Below, piece after piece: positions 39,632 to 49,174 of a stretch of 64,000 nt of DNA (the stretch's first letter is position 1; every line of letters begins with the position of its first letter). The position numbers and the translations under genes are program-made. Source of the DNA: Hylemonella gracilis (GTDB lineage: Bacteria; Pseudomonadota; Gammaproteobacteria; Burkholderiales; Burkholderiaceae_C); assembly GCF_004328645.1 (NCBI RefSeq), contig NZ_CP031395.1:2381501-2445500 (forward strand), written 5' to 3'. A model generated the notes under the pieces. It saw nothing but the letters and a program-made list of their open reading frames with translations. It was not told where the DNA came from and did no database searches.

Positions 39632-39650
39632 CCGGCCCAACCAGGGCCGG
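39632..39650. terminator. Hairpin between convergent cyclase and acyl-CoA ligase genes
   Basis: A perfect stem CCGGCCC/GGGCCGG with a 5-base loop lies directly after the cyclase stop. On the minus strand it is followed by GCTTATTTG, a weak T tract. It may serve either gene. Confidence 0.4.
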
Positions 39651-39723
39651 TGGTGGTCGACCGTCGTCCGTGCGCCTGGAAAGCAAGGCGCAGCGGACTG
39701 GGCCCGCCACGCCGCTTGCCCGC

Positions 39724-41625
39724 TCAGCGCTTGCGGTACATCGCCTCGATGGCTGATTCAAAGCGGACCATGAGGTTGTTGCGCTTGAGCTTGAGCGTGG
39801 GCGTCATCAGGCCATTTTCGATGGTCCAGAGCTCGCGCGTGAGCGTGACGGCGCGCGGCACGGCATAGTGCGCGAAACTGCCCGTGGCGCGTTCGATGCG
39901 CTTGAGCACGGCCGCGAGGACCTCCGGGGCCGCGAGGCTCTGCTCGGCCTGGGGGACCAGCCCAAGACCCTTTGCAAGCTTGGTCCATTCCTCGGCCTGC
40001 ACTACGACCACGGCGGCGATGAAGGGGCGCTGCTCGCCGACCACGAACACCTGCTCGAACAGGGGGTCGGCCAGGATGGCTTGCTCCAGGTCACCCGGTG
40101 GCACTTTCTCGCCGGTCGAGGTGACGATGATTTCCTTGATCCGTCCCAGGATGCGGATGCGTCCTTGCCCATCGATTTCAGCCTGATCGCCGGTGGACAG
40201 CCAGCCCTCGGCATCCAGGACCCGAGCCGTGTCTTCGGGGCGATTCCAGTAACCGCGCATCACCGAAGGGCCGCGCACCTGCAGTTCACGGTTGTCGCCG
40301 ATGCGCACCTGCACGCCTGGCAGGGCACGGCCTACCGTGGCGGGGTCGTTGTCGTCCGGTCGGTTGGCCGCCACGACGGGTGAAGTCTCGGTCATGCCAT
40401 ACCCCTGCAGCAGGGGCAGGCCCAAGCCCAGGAAGCAGCGTGCCTGGGTTTGCGCCAGGGGCGCGCCACCGCTGACCGCGATGCGGATACGTCCACCGAA
40501 TTGCGCCAGCAGCGGTTGCGCGACCAGCTTGCGCAGCAGGACCCAGGGCAGGACGCGCAGCCAGCCAGCCTTGGCTGCCTGGATCTGGTCTTCCGCTGTG
40601 CTGCCCTTCAGGCCCTGTGCGGCGCGAAACCGTCGCCAGCCCTTGGCCTGCGCGGCCTCGAACAGACGCTGCTTGAACCCTGACTTGGACAAGACTTCCT
40701 GCAGCCGGGCGTGCACGCGTTCATAGATGCGCGGCACGGAGATGAGCACCGTGGGGCGCACCAGCTTCATGTCCTCGGCCAGTTGCTGCACCGAGCGGGC
40801 ATAGACCACGGCGGAGCCCGCCGCGATCGGCAGGTAATACCCAGTGGTGCGCTCGAAAGTGTGCGACAGCGGCAGGAAGGACAGAAAGACATCGTCCGGC
40901 AGCGGTGTCACGCAAGGGTAGATGGCCTTCACATTGGCGAGCACGTTGCGGTGCGTGAGCATCACGCCCTTGGGTTTGCCCGTGGTGCCGGAGGTGTAGA
41001 CGATGGTCGCCAGATCTTCCGGTCCGGGGGGCGTGGCAACCGCCACGTCGCCGTTCTGCCCGGCTGACCTGCCCGCGTTCAACCAGTCGTTCAGCGCCAG
41101 CAGGCGCGGCTGGGGAGACGTCGTTCCCGTGGCGCCCAGTTCCTGGGCCGTAGCCTCGGTGCATACGACCGTGCGCAGCGTGTCCAGCGCGATGCCGGCC
41201 TGCATCGCCGCGGCCTGGATTTGCTGCCATTGCGCGACCTGGCTCAGCATCAGGAGGCCGGCCGCGCTGTCGGAGAGGATGTAGGCGATGCTGCCTGGGT
41301 TGTCGATGGCATGCAGTGGCACGGGGACGGCACCTTGGGCCAAGGTGGCCTGGTCGACGCGCATGGCATGGAAACCGTTGGGCAGCAGAATCGCCACCCG
41401 CTGGCCGGACTGGATGCCGCTGGCGGTCAAGGCGCGTTGCCAGCGCTGTACTTCCGGCAGGGTCTGGCCCCAGGTAAGGCTGCGCCATTGCTGCGTGCTC
41501 GCATCGAATTCACGGTAAGCCTCACGCTCGGGACTTTGCGCGGCGCGCCAGGCCAGGAGTTCGGGCAGCGTCTGGATCGGGTCGATGGGAGTGGCTGTGG
41601 AGGCCGGGGTGAAATGTTGCGTCAT
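39724..41625 (-). CDS. Long-chain acyl-CoA synthetase (AMP-dependent)
   Basis: The protein has 633 residues from the ATG at 41625; an ATG at 41670 and longer frames are possible. The AMP-binding signature IVYTSGTTGKPKGVMLTHRN is at about residue 205. GYGMTETSPVVAANRPDDND near residue 405 gives the adenine-binding motif. STGDQAEIDGQGRIRILGRI and KEIIVTSTGEKVPPGDLEQA give the hinge and C-terminal domain. The enzyme activates fatty acids with ATP and CoA at the inner membrane. The family includes FadD15-like enzymes of about 600 residues. It is convergent with the cyclase gene and preceded by a GGDEF-EAL gene on the same strand after 176 bases. Confidence 0.92.
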   Translation of the reverse strand: MTQHFTPASTATPIDPIQTLPELLAWRAAQSPEREAYREFDASTQQWRSLTWGQTLPEVQRWQRALTASGIQSGQRVAILLPNGFHAMRVDQATLAQGAVPVPLHAIDNPGSIAYILSDSAAGLLMLSQVAQWQQIQAAAMQAGIALDTLRTVVCTEATAQELGATGTTSPQPRLLALNDWLNAGRSAGQNGDVAVATPPGPEDLATIVYTSGTTGKPKGVMLTHRNVLANVKAIYPCVTPLPDDVFLSFLPLSHTFERTTGYYLPIAAGSAVVYARSVQQLAEDMKLVRPTVLISVPRIYERVHARLQEVLSKSGFKQRLFEAAQAKGWRRFRAAQGLKGSTAEDQIQAAKAGWLRVLPWVLLRKLVAQPLLAQFGGRIRIAVSGGAPLAQTQARCFLGLGLPLLQGYGMTETSPVVAANRPDDNDPATVGRALPGVQVRIGDNRELQVRGPSVMRGYWNRPEDTARVLDAEGWLSTGDQAEIDGQGRIRILGRIKEIIVTSTGEKVPPGDLEQAILADPLFEQVFVVGEQRPFIAAVVVVQAEEWTKLAKGLGLVPQAEQSLAAPEVLAAVLKRIERATGSFAHYAVPRAVTLTRELWTIENGLMTPTLKLKRNNLMVRFESAIEAMYRKR

Positions 41626-41801
41626 GAGCGAGAACCTGGAGATATCGACTTGTAGCTTCCCTGTCGGCATGACAAGCCCGAACGCTGCGGGATGCCGTTG
41701 AATGGGAAGCCCACGATGATAGCGTGGCACCTCGTGAAAGGCCCGAGCCTGGCGCGTAAATGGGCAAGCCCCGGAGGGGCGACGTTCGCCGTTCGAGAGG
41801 T

Positions 41802-43667
41802 TCAGGCTGGCTGGGGCAGCGCGCGGTCCTGGAAATGGGCGTGCAGATAACGCGCGAAGTCTGGCGCGGGCATGGGGCGGGCATGCAGGTAGCCCTGGGC
41901 CTCGTCGCAACCGATGTCGCGCAGGCGGTCCAGCAGCTCGGTGGATTCCACGCCTTCGGCGATCGTGCGCAGGCCCAGCTTGTGCGCCATCTCGACGATG
42001 GCCTCGACGATGGCGGCCGCGTCCGCCGTCTGGTCCAGATCGTGCACGAAGCTGCGATCGATCTTGAGCTTGTCGATGTCCATGCGCCTGAGGTAGGCCA
42101 GGCTCGAATAGCCGGTGCCGAAATCGTCGATGGAGAAGTGCATGCCGCGCTGGCGCAGCCTGCGCACCAAGGCCAGGACCTGTTCCACATCCTGCAGCAA
42201 GATGGATTCGGTCAATTCCAGTTCCAGGCAGTGCGCCGGCAGGCCGCTGCGCTCCAGCGCCTGGTCCACGGTGGCTTCCACATCGTCCCGGCGGAACTGC
42301 ACGGCCGAGAGGTTCACGGCCACGGTCAGCGCGGGCAGGCCATCGTCCTGCCAGGCGCGGGCTTGACGGCAGGCTTGCTCCAGCACCCAGGCACCGATCG
42401 GAACGATCAGGCCGCTGTCCTCGGCCACGGGGATGAAACGCCCCGGTTCGACCAATCCGAAAGTGGGGGACTGCCAGCGCAACAGCGCCTCGACGCCGAC
42501 CATGCGGCCGCTGCGGATGTCCATCTGCGGCTGGTAATGCAGGACGAACTCGCCGCGCTCGATCGCGAGCCGCAGGCCGTTGCGCAGCAACAGGTGCTCT
42601 TCGGCGTCGTTGTTCATCGCCTCGTCGTAGAAGTAGTAGGCGTTGCGGCCCGTGTCCTTGCTGCGGTACATGGCCAGGTCGGCTTTCTTGCGCAACTCGT
42701 CGAAGGTCGCGCCGTCCTGAGGGTAGAAGGCCACGCCGATGGAGGCGGAGGCGCTGATCTCCTTGCCCTCGAAATGCATGGGTTCCTGCAACGTGCGCAT
42801 GATCTTGTCGAGCGTGGGAATGCAGCGCTGCACGCCGTCCACGCCACTCAGCACGAGGATGAATTCGTCACCGCTTTGGCGGCTCACCGTGTCGCTTTCC
42901 CGCACGCAAGCCCTCAGGCGCCCGGCGATTTCGCGCAGCAACGCGTCGCCCGCGGCATGGCCCAGGGAATCGTTGATGCGCTTGAAGTTGTCGAGATCGA
43001 TGAAGGCCAGCGCCAGGCCTTCCTGGGCGCGTTCGGCCTGGGCAATCGCCTGCTGCATGCGGTCTTGCAACAGGGCCCGATTGGGCAGGCCCGTCAGTGC
43101 ATCGTGATAGGCAAGGAACTCGACCCGCATCTCGACTTGCTTGCGTTCGGTGATGTCGATCCCCATCCCATGGTAGCCCTTGAACACACCGTTCTCGAAG
43201 AGGGGCTTGCCGCTGATGGAGCACCAGTGCAACTGACCTGTCAGCGGGGACTGGATTTGATAGACGAAGTCCTTGAAGGGTCGACGTGCCTCCAGCACTT
43301 GCCGATGCTCGGTCCATTGCTCCGGAGCCACATTGGCGATGGGGAGTTCCCAGCGTCGTTTGCCCAGCGGGCTCTGCGCGTCCGTGGAGGACGACGACAC
43401 CAGCAGCCCTCCGCCATAGACTTTGGAGAAGCGCAGATCCTCGTCCATTTCCCAGAACCATTCCGAGCTCATTTCGGCCAGTTCGCGCAGGCGTGCCTGT
43501 TCGGCGCGCAGTTGCGCCATCTGCGCCTCGTAACGCGTTTCAACGGCCTGCCGTTCGGCGATCTCGCGCTGCAGCTGCGCGCGGGCCTGTGCCAGCGCAT
43601 GGGTGTCTGGGTGCTCGTTCAATGCAATACGTCCCCTGGCTTTTTTGGGCTCCCTGGGCCATGACAT
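41802..43667 (-). CDS. PAS-GGDEF-EAL cyclic-di-GMP protein
   Basis: The protein has 621 residues from the ATG at 43667, with a TTG at 43718 also in frame. A short coiled-coil (residues 15-60, AQARAQLQREIAERQAVETR) leads to a PAS domain (about 60-170) ending GYHGMGIDITERKQVEMRVE. A GGDEF domain follows, with the signature changed to SGDEF near residue 262 (SRQSGDEFILVL). The EAL domain contains GVEALLRW, ELELTESILLQD, FSIDDFGTGYSSLAYLRRMD and TIAEGVESTELLDRL, so phosphodiesterase residues look intact. It has no membrane segment. It probably hydrolyses c-di-GMP and senses a signal through PAS; whether the variant GGDEF still makes c-di-GMP is open. Confidence 0.93.
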   Translation of the reverse strand: MSWPREPKKARGRIALNEHPDTHALAQARAQLQREIAERQAVETRYEAQMAQLRAEQARLRELAEMSSEWFWEMDEDLRFSKVYGGGLLVSSSSTDAQSPLGKRRWELPIANVAPEQWTEHRQVLEARRPFKDFVYQIQSPLTGQLHWCSISGKPLFENGVFKGYHGMGIDITERKQVEMRVEFLAYHDALTGLPNRALLQDRMQQAIAQAERAQEGLALAFIDLDNFKRINDSLGHAAGDALLREIAGRLRACVRESDTVSRQSGDEFILVLSGVDGVQRCIPTLDKIMRTLQEPMHFEGKEISASASIGVAFYPQDGATFDELRKKADLAMYRSKDTGRNAYYFYDEAMNNDAEEHLLLRNGLRLAIERGEFVLHYQPQMDIRSGRMVGVEALLRWQSPTFGLVEPGRFIPVAEDSGLIVPIGAWVLEQACRQARAWQDDGLPALTVAVNLSAVQFRRDDVEATVDQALERSGLPAHCLELELTESILLQDVEQVLALVRRLRQRGMHFSIDDFGTGYSSLAYLRRMDIDKLKIDRSFVHDLDQTADAAAIVEAIVEMAHKLGLRTIAEGVESTELLDRLRDIGCDEAQGYLHARPMPAPDFARYLHAHFQDRALPQPA

Positions 43668-43872
43668 AACCCACCAGAATAAGGCAAAAATCCTGCCATA
43701 TGTAGAGCAAAAAACCAATTTCGAGGGAAAGTCCGGGCATTTTCAGTGGTGGGAAGGCAACAGGCTACCAGACAGGGGTGGTGGTAGGGGCAAGGGTTAA
43801 ACTCACCGACACCTTGAAGGAGACACAAGCGATCGCGCTCGGGCAGGTTGGGGCGCGCGCGTTCAGCAGACC

Positions 43873-46059
43873 ATGAGCCGCAGTCCCGAATCCCGTACCG
43901 ATGCACACGAAGGCCCGTCGGCCACGCTTTCCGCCTGGGAGCAGGCGGCGGCCAAGTCGCTCAAGGGCGCGGCGCTGGAGAGCCTGAACTGGCTGACGCC
44001 TGATGGCATCGAGGTCAAGCCCCTGTACACGGCACGGGACCTGCAGGGTCTGCCGTACGCGGACACGCTGCCCGGTTTCGAGCCTTTTCTGCGCGGTCCC
44101 CAGGCCACCATGTACGCGGTGCGGCCCTGGACGATCCGCCAATACGCCGGTTTCTCGACCGCCGAGGAAAGCAACGCGTTTTACCGCAAGGCCCTGGCCG
44201 CCGGGGGGCAGGGCGTGAGCGTTGCCTTCGACCTGGCGACCCACCGCGGCTACGACAGCGACCACCCACGCGTCTTCGGGGATGTGGGCAAAGCCGGCGT
44301 CGCGATCGACTCGGTGGAAGACATGAAGACCCTGTTCAATGGCATTCCGCTCGACCAGGTCAGCGTGTCCATGACCATGAACGGTGCGGTGCTGCCCGTG
44401 CTGGCGGGTTACGTGGTGGCGGCCGAGGAACAGGGTGTGCGCCAGGACCAGTTGGCGGGGACCATCCAGAACGACATCCTCAAGGAGTTCATGGTCCGCA
44501 ACACCTACATCTACCCGCCCGCGCCGAGCATGCGCATCATCGGCGACATCATCGAGTACACGGCCACCCGCATGCCGAAGTTCAACTCGATCTCGATCTC
44601 GGGCTACCACATGCAGGAGGCGGGTGCCAACCAGGCCCTGGAGCTGGCCTTCACCCTGGCCGACGGCAAGGAGTACGTGAAGACCGCGCTGGCCAAGGGC
44701 CTGGACGTGGACGACTTCGCGGGGCGCCTGAGCTTCTTCTGGGCGGTTGGCATGAACTTCTACCTGGAGATCGCCAAGATGCGCGCCGCGCGCCTGCTCT
44801 GGACGCGCATCATGAAGGGTTTTGGCGCCAAGAATCCCAAGAGCCTGATGCTGCGCACGCACAGTCAGACCAGCGGCTGGAGCCTGACCGAGCAGGATCC
44901 CTACAACAACATCGTGCGCACCACCATCGAGGCCATGGCGGCGGTGTTCGGTGGCACGCAAAGCCTGCACACCAACAGCTTCGACGAGGCCATCGCGCTG
45001 CCGACGGAGTTCTCCGCCCGCATCGCGCGCAACACCCAGCTCATCCTCCAGGAAGAGACCCACATCACCAGCGTGGTCGATCCCTGGGCCGGCAGCTACA
45101 TGATGGAGAAGCTGACCCAGGACATGGCCGATGCCGCCTGGGCGATCATCGAGGAGGTCGATGCCATGGGCGGCATGACCCAGGCGGTGGACTCGGGCTG
45201 GGCCAAGCTGAAGATCGAAGCCGCCGCCGCCGAGAAGCAGGCCCGCATCGACTCGGGCCAGGACGTGATCGTCGGTGTCAACAAATACAAGCTGTCCAAG
45301 GGTTCGGAAGAGGCCATCGACATCCTGGAGGTGGACAACCACAAGGTGCGTGAACAGCAGATCGCCCGCCTGAAGCAGATTCGCGCCACGCGCGATACCA
45401 CGGCCGTGCAGGCCGCGCTGGACGCACTGACCGCTGCCGCCCAGAGTGGGCAGGGCAATCTGCTGGAGCTCAGCATCCGTGCCGTCCGGCTGCGCGCCAC
45501 GGTGGGCGAGGTCAGCGACGCACTGGAGCAGGTTTTCGGGCGCCATCGCGCCGACACGCAAAAGGTGACGGGTGTGTACGCTGCTGCTTATGACGACGCC
45601 GAGGGTTGGGATAGCCTGAAGCAGGACATCGCGCAATTCGCGGATCAGCAAGGTCGCCGCCCGCGCGTGCTGATCGCCAAGCTGGGCCAGGACGGGCATG
45701 ACCGTGGCGCGAAAGTGGTGGCCACCGCCTTCGCCGACCTGGGTTTCGACGTGGACCTGGGGCCCCTGTTCCAGACCCCCGAGGAATGTGCGCGTCAGGC
45801 CATCGAGAACGATGTGCACGCCGTGGGCGTGTCCACGCTGGCGGCCGGCCACAAGACTCTGGTGCCCGCCATCATCGAGGCGCTGAAACAGCAGGGCGCG
45901 GACGACATCATCGTCTTTGTCGGCGGCGTCATCCCGCAGCAGGATTACGACTTCCTGTACCAGGCCGGCGTCAAGGGCATCTACGGCCCCGGCACGCCGA
46001 TCCCGGCCAGCGCGCGAGACGTGCTGGCGCAGATCCGGAAGGCGCAAGGCGTTCAATGA
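43873..46059 (+). CDS. scpA: Methylmalonyl-CoA mutase
   Basis: The protein has 728 residues, a single-chain fused mutase. The substrate barrel shows [60 protein letters not shown] and [20 protein letters not shown]. The C-terminal B12-binding domain carries [20 protein letters not shown], the D-X-H-X2-G cobalamin motif, plus [20 protein letters not shown]. It converts (R)-methylmalonyl-CoA to succinyl-CoA with adenosylcobalamin. It is the first gene of the propionyl-CoA operon, followed by the chaperone MeaB and both PCC subunits. An AAGGAGA stands about 50 bases before the ATG without a start codon close to it. I saw no cobalamin riboswitch in the upstream 200 bases. Confidence 0.97.
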   Translation: MSRSPESRTDAHEGPSATLSAWEQAAAKSLKGAALESLNWLTPDGIEVKPLYTARDLQGLPYADTLPGFEPFLRGPQATMYAVRPWTIRQYAGFSTAEESNAFYRKALAAGGQGVSVAFDLATHRGYDSDHPRVFGDVGKAGVAIDSVEDMKTLFNGIPLDQVSVSMTMNGAVLPVLAGYVVAAEEQGVRQDQLAGTIQNDILKEFMVRNTYIYPPAPSMRIIGDIIEYTATRMPKFNSISISGYHMQEAGANQALELAFTLADGKEYVKTALAKGLDVDDFAGRLSFFWAVGMNFYLEIAKMRAARLLWTRIMKGFGAKNPKSLMLRTHSQTSGWSLTEQDPYNNIVRTTIEAMAAVFGGTQSLHTNSFDEAIALPTEFSARIARNTQLILQEETHITSVVDPWAGSYMMEKLTQDMADAAWAIIEEVDAMGGMTQAVDSGWAKLKIEAAAAEKQARIDSGQDVIVGVNKYKLSKGSEEAIDILEVDNHKVREQQIARLKQIRATRDTTAVQAALDALTAAAQSGQGNLLELSIRAVRLRATVGEVSDALEQVFGRHRADTQKVTGVYAAAYDDAEGWDSLKQDIAQFADQQGRRPRVLIAKLGQDGHDRGAKVVATAFADLGFDVDLGPLFQTPEECARQAIENDVHAVGVSTLAAGHKTLVPAIIEALKQQGADDIIVFVGGVIPQQDYDFLYQAGVKGIYGPGTPIPASARDVLAQIRKAQGVQ

Positions 46060-46160
46060 GCCCGGGCTTGCTGGCCGCGAAACTGACTTTGGGGCTGGCG
46101 CTGCTGGCCATGGAGTTGGCCGAGTGGATTCCGCAAGGGCGCCAGCGGTGGGCGAATTGA
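46056..46160 (+). CDS. Possible 34-residue membrane peptide between mutase and MeaB genes
   Basis: The ATG overlaps the mutase stop (ATGA at 46056-46059), the same coupling used elsewhere in this window, and the stop lies 10 bases inside the start of meaB. The peptide [20 protein letters not shown] followed by [13 protein letters not shown] has one hydrophobic helix and a basic tail. It could be a real small protein or simply a translational bridge to meaB. No ribosome site of its own is evident, so it is uncertain. Confidence 0.4.
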   Translation: MSPGLLAAKLTLGLALLAMELAEWIPQGRQRWAN

Positions 46161-47254
46161 ATCTACTGGATGCCTTGCTGACGGAGGCAGCGCCGATCGA
46201 GCAGCGGCGTGCCATTGCCAAGGCCATCACCTTGCTCGAATCAACGCGCGCCGACCACCGCGCCCAGGGCGACGAACTGCTGACGGCGTTGCTGCCGCAC
46301 ACGGGTGGTTCTTTCCGTCTCGGCATCAGCGGTGTGCCGGGCGTTGGCAAGTCCACCTTCATCGAGGCCCTGGGGCTGTATCTGATCGCGCATGGCCACC
46401 GGGTCGCGGTGCTGGCGGTGGATCCGTCGTCCTCCTTGTCCGGTGGTTCCATCCTGGGGGACAAGACTCGCATGGAAAAACTGTCCGTGCACAACAAGGC
46501 CTACATCCGGCCCAGTCCCAGCAGCGGTACCCTGGGTGGCGTCGCGGAGAAGACCCGCGAAGCCATGCTGGTCTGCGAGGCAGCGGGTTATGACATCGTG
46601 ATCGTCGAGACCGTGGGCGTGGGGCAGAGCGAAACGGCGGTGCACGGCATGACCGACATGTTCTGCCTGCTGCAACTGCCCAACGCGGGGGACGACCTGC
46701 AGGCCATCAAGCGAGGCGTGATGGAACTCTCCGATCTGGTGGTCATCAACAAGGCCGATCTGGACACCGCCGCAGCCACCCGTGCCCAAGCCCAGATCAC
46801 TTCGGCCTTGCGGCTGTTGACGCAGCACGGCAACCCCGGGCGCTCGTCTGGTTTGACCGGACCACTCGGCATGTCGCAGTCCGAGGGTGACGCGCGAGGC
46901 AAGGCGGGTCAAAAGCGGATGGGCACGGACGGGAAAATCTGGCAGCCTCAGGTCCTGCAGTTGAGCGCGCTGACTGGCGTGGGCGTGGACCTGTTCTGGG
47001 CTGCCGTGACCCAATTCCGTGCCTTGCAGACCGGCAACGGTGCGCTGAGTGCGCGACGCGAACAGCAGGCTGGTGCCTGGCTGCGCGAGCGCATCGACAG
47101 TGGCCTGCGCCAGGTCTTTCGCGCGGATCCGCGCATCAGGCAATTGCTGCCGGCCCTGTCCGAGGAGGTGCGGGCCGGACGTGTGGCAGCATCGACGGCT
47201 GCGCGGCAACTGCTGCAGGTCTGGGCGGGTGCGGACCCGTCATCCAGCGCCTGA
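46148..47254 (+). CDS. meaB: Methylmalonyl-CoA mutase-associated GTPase MeaB
   Basis: The protein has 368 residues from a GTG at 46148 preceded by AAGGG; no ATG fits. The frame extends upstream only through the mutase gene. The P-loop is GISGVPGVGKSTFIEALGLY near residues 58-77, followed by VAVLAVDPSSSLSGGSILGD and TVGVGQSETAVHGMTDMFCL. NKADLD is the base-recognition motif. A stretch around residues 235-260 (GLTGPLGMSQSEGDARGKAG) looks like an insertion. MeaB/ArgK GTPases gate loading of adenosylcobalamin into the mutase and protect it from inactivation. Placement between the mutase and PCC genes confirms the role. Confidence 0.94.
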   Translation: MGELNLLDALLTEAAPIEQRRAIAKAITLLESTRADHRAQGDELLTALLPHTGGSFRLGISGVPGVGKSTFIEALGLYLIAHGHRVAVLAVDPSSSLSGGSILGDKTRMEKLSVHNKAYIRPSPSSGTLGGVAEKTREAMLVCEAAGYDIVIVETVGVGQSETAVHGMTDMFCLLQLPNAGDDLQAIKRGVMELSDLVVINKADLDTAAATRAQAQITSALRLLTQHGNPGRSSGLTGPLGMSQSEGDARGKAGQKRMGTDGKIWQPQVLQLSALTGVGVDLFWAAVTQFRALQTGNGALSARREQQAGAWLRERIDSGLRQVFRADPRIRQLLPALSEEVRAGRVAASTAARQLLQVWAGADPSSSA

Positions 47255-47314
47255 TACTGAAATTCAGAAACGACAACCAAGAGCCGAGAGCCAAGAAAGC
47301 AGACTGAGGACACC

Positions 47315-48847
47315 ATGCACGACATCCTGGAACAACTGGAAAAGAAGCGCGCCGCCGCGCGCCTGGGCGGAGGGCAGAAGCGCATCGATGCGCAGCACGC
47401 CAAGGGCAAGCTGACGGCGCGCGAGCGCATCGAGGTGCTGCTGGACGAAGGCACGTTCGAGGAATGGGACATGTTCGTCGAGCACCGCTCGGTCGATTTC
47501 GGCATGGACGAGCAGAAGGTGCCAGGCGACGGCGTGGTGACCGGCTACGGCATGATCAACGGCCGCCTGGTCTTCGTCTACAGCCAGGACTTCACGGTCT
47601 TTGGCGGCTCGCTCTCCGAAACCCATGCCGAGAAGATCTGCAAGATCCTCGACCAGGCCATGAAGGTGGGGGCGCCGGTGATTGGTCTGAACGACAGCGG
47701 CGGCGCGCGCATCCAGGAAGGCGTGGCTTCCCTGGGCGGCTACGCCGAGGTCTTCCAGCGCAATGTGTTGGCCTCCGGCGTGATCCCGCAGATCAGCATG
47801 ATCATGGGCCCCAGCGCGGGTGGCGCGGTGTACTCGCCCGCCATCACCGACTTCATCTTCATGGTCAAGGACAGCAGCTATATGTTCGTGACCGGTCCGG
47901 ACGTGGTGAAAACCGTGACGCACGAGGAAGTCACGGCCGAGGAACTGGGCGGCGCGCTGACGCACACCACCAAGAGCGGCGTGGCCGACCTCGCCTTCGA
48001 GAACGACGTGGAGGCGCTGCTGATGCTGCGTCGCCTCTTCAACTACCTGCCGCTGAACAACCGCGAGAAGACGCCGGTGCGCAAGAGCGGTGACCCGATC
48101 GACCGCATGGAGCTGGGTCTGGACACCCTGGTGCCGGACAACCCGAACAAGCCCTATGACATGAAGGAATTGATCGTCAAGACGGTCGATGACGGTGACT
48201 TCTTTGAGATCCAGCCCGAATACGCCAAGAACATCATCGTTGGCTTCGCGCGCATGGACGGCCAGACCGTGGGCGTGGTCGCGAACCAGCCCCTGGTGCT
48301 GGCCGGCTGCCTGGACATCAAGAGCAGCATCAAGGCCGCGCGCTTCGTGCGTTTCTGCGACGCTTTCAACATCCCGGTCGTCACGTTCGTGGACGTGCCG
48401 GGCTTCATGCCCGGCACCAGCCAGGAGTACGGCGGCATCATCAAACATGGTGCCAAGCTGCTCTACGCCTACGCCGAATGCACGGTGCCCAAGATCACCG
48501 TCATCACGCGCAAGGCCTACGGCGGCGCCTACGACGTGATGGCTTCCAAGCACCTGCGCGGCGACGTGAACTTCGCCTGGCCCAACGCCGAGATCGCCGT
48601 GATGGGCGCCAAGGGCGCGGTGGAAATCATCTTCCGCGAGGAAAAGAGCGACCCGGCCAAGCTCGCCGCGCGTGAAGCCGAATACAAGGAAAAATTCGCC
48701 AACCCCTTCGTGGCCGGCGCGCGGGGTTACATCGACGACGTGATCCAGCCGCACGAGACGCGCAAGCGCATTTGCCGCTCGCTGGTCATGCTCAAGGACA
48801 AGAAGGTGGACAACCCGTGGCGCAAGCACGGGAACATTCCGCTCTGA
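47315..48847 (+). CDS. pccB: Propionyl-CoA carboxylase beta (carboxyltransferase) subunit
   Basis: The protein has 510 residues. The carboxyltransferase fold is shown by [24 protein letters not shown] residues near the start, [40 protein letters not shown] and [20 protein letters not shown]. The C-terminal half has [20 protein letters not shown] and [20 protein letters not shown]. It transfers carboxyl from biotin to propionyl-CoA, giving methylmalonyl-CoA, and acts with the PccA subunit encoded 330 bases downstream. It follows meaB after 60 bases. Confidence 0.96.
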   Translation: MHDILEQLEKKRAAARLGGGQKRIDAQHAKGKLTARERIEVLLDEGTFEEWDMFVEHRSVDFGMDEQKVPGDGVVTGYGMINGRLVFVYSQDFTVFGGSLSETHAEKICKILDQAMKVGAPVIGLNDSGGARIQEGVASLGGYAEVFQRNVLASGVIPQISMIMGPSAGGAVYSPAITDFIFMVKDSSYMFVTGPDVVKTVTHEEVTAEELGGALTHTTKSGVADLAFENDVEALLMLRRLFNYLPLNNREKTPVRKSGDPIDRMELGLDTLVPDNPNKPYDMKELIVKTVDDGDFFEIQPEYAKNIIVGFARMDGQTVGVVANQPLVLAGCLDIKSSIKAARFVRFCDAFNIPVVTFVDVPGFMPGTSQEYGGIIKHGAKLLYAYAECTVPKITVITRKAYGGAYDVMASKHLRGDVNFAWPNAEIAVMGAKGAVEIIFREEKSDPAKLAAREAEYKEKFANPFVAGARGYIDDVIQPHETRKRICRSLVMLKDKKVDNPWRKHGNIPL

Positions 48848-48869
48848 ACGTTTGCGCGCGAGTTTTGCC

Positions 48870-49154
48870 ATGCCCAAGGCATTGAACGCACAACAGGCCC
48901 GCGTGTTGACCGACATTCCGAACATCGGCAAGTCGATGGCGCAAGATCTGCGCGGCCTGGGTATCCAGACGCCCGCACAGGTCCGGACGATGGACCCCTT
49001 GGCGAGCTATGAGCAACTGCGCGGTCCCATGGGGGAACGTCACGACCCCTGCGTGCTGGACGCCTTCCTGGCGGCGCACGAGTTCATGAATGGCGGGCCC
49101 GCCCGCCCGTGGTGGGATTTCACGGCCCGGCGCAAGGCGCTGCTGGCCCGATAA
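48870..49154 (+). CDS. Small helix-hairpin-helix (Cdd1/mitomycin-resistance-like) protein
   Basis: The protein has 94 residues from the ATG at 48870; a TTG at 48852 is also in frame. VLTDIPNIGKSMAQDLRGLG is a helix-hairpin-helix motif, followed by IQTPAQVRTMDPLASYEQL and RHDPCVLDAFLAAHEFMNGG. This fits the Cdd1/'pathogenicity locus' family (also annotated as mitomycin resistance protein), related to the TfoX C-terminal fold. Its function is not established; DNA binding is likely for such a motif. It is placed between the two PCC subunit genes with gaps of 22 and 20 bases, an odd insertion into a metabolic operon. Confidence 0.8.
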   Translation: MPKALNAQQARVLTDIPNIGKSMAQDLRGLGIQTPAQVRTMDPLASYEQLRGPMGERHDPCVLDAFLAAHEFMNGGPARPWWDFTARRKALLAR

Positions 49155-49174
49155 CACTGAGACAGGACAAGAAC

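Noticed and set aside
43668..43872. Cobalamin riboswitch before the B12-dependent mutase
   Set aside because: No B12-box-like sequence or matching set of stems was found in the 205-base gap, only a stray AAGGAGA.
43765..46497. 910-codon frame opposite methylmalonyl-CoA mutase
   Set aside because: Antisense shadow of a fully conserved gene.
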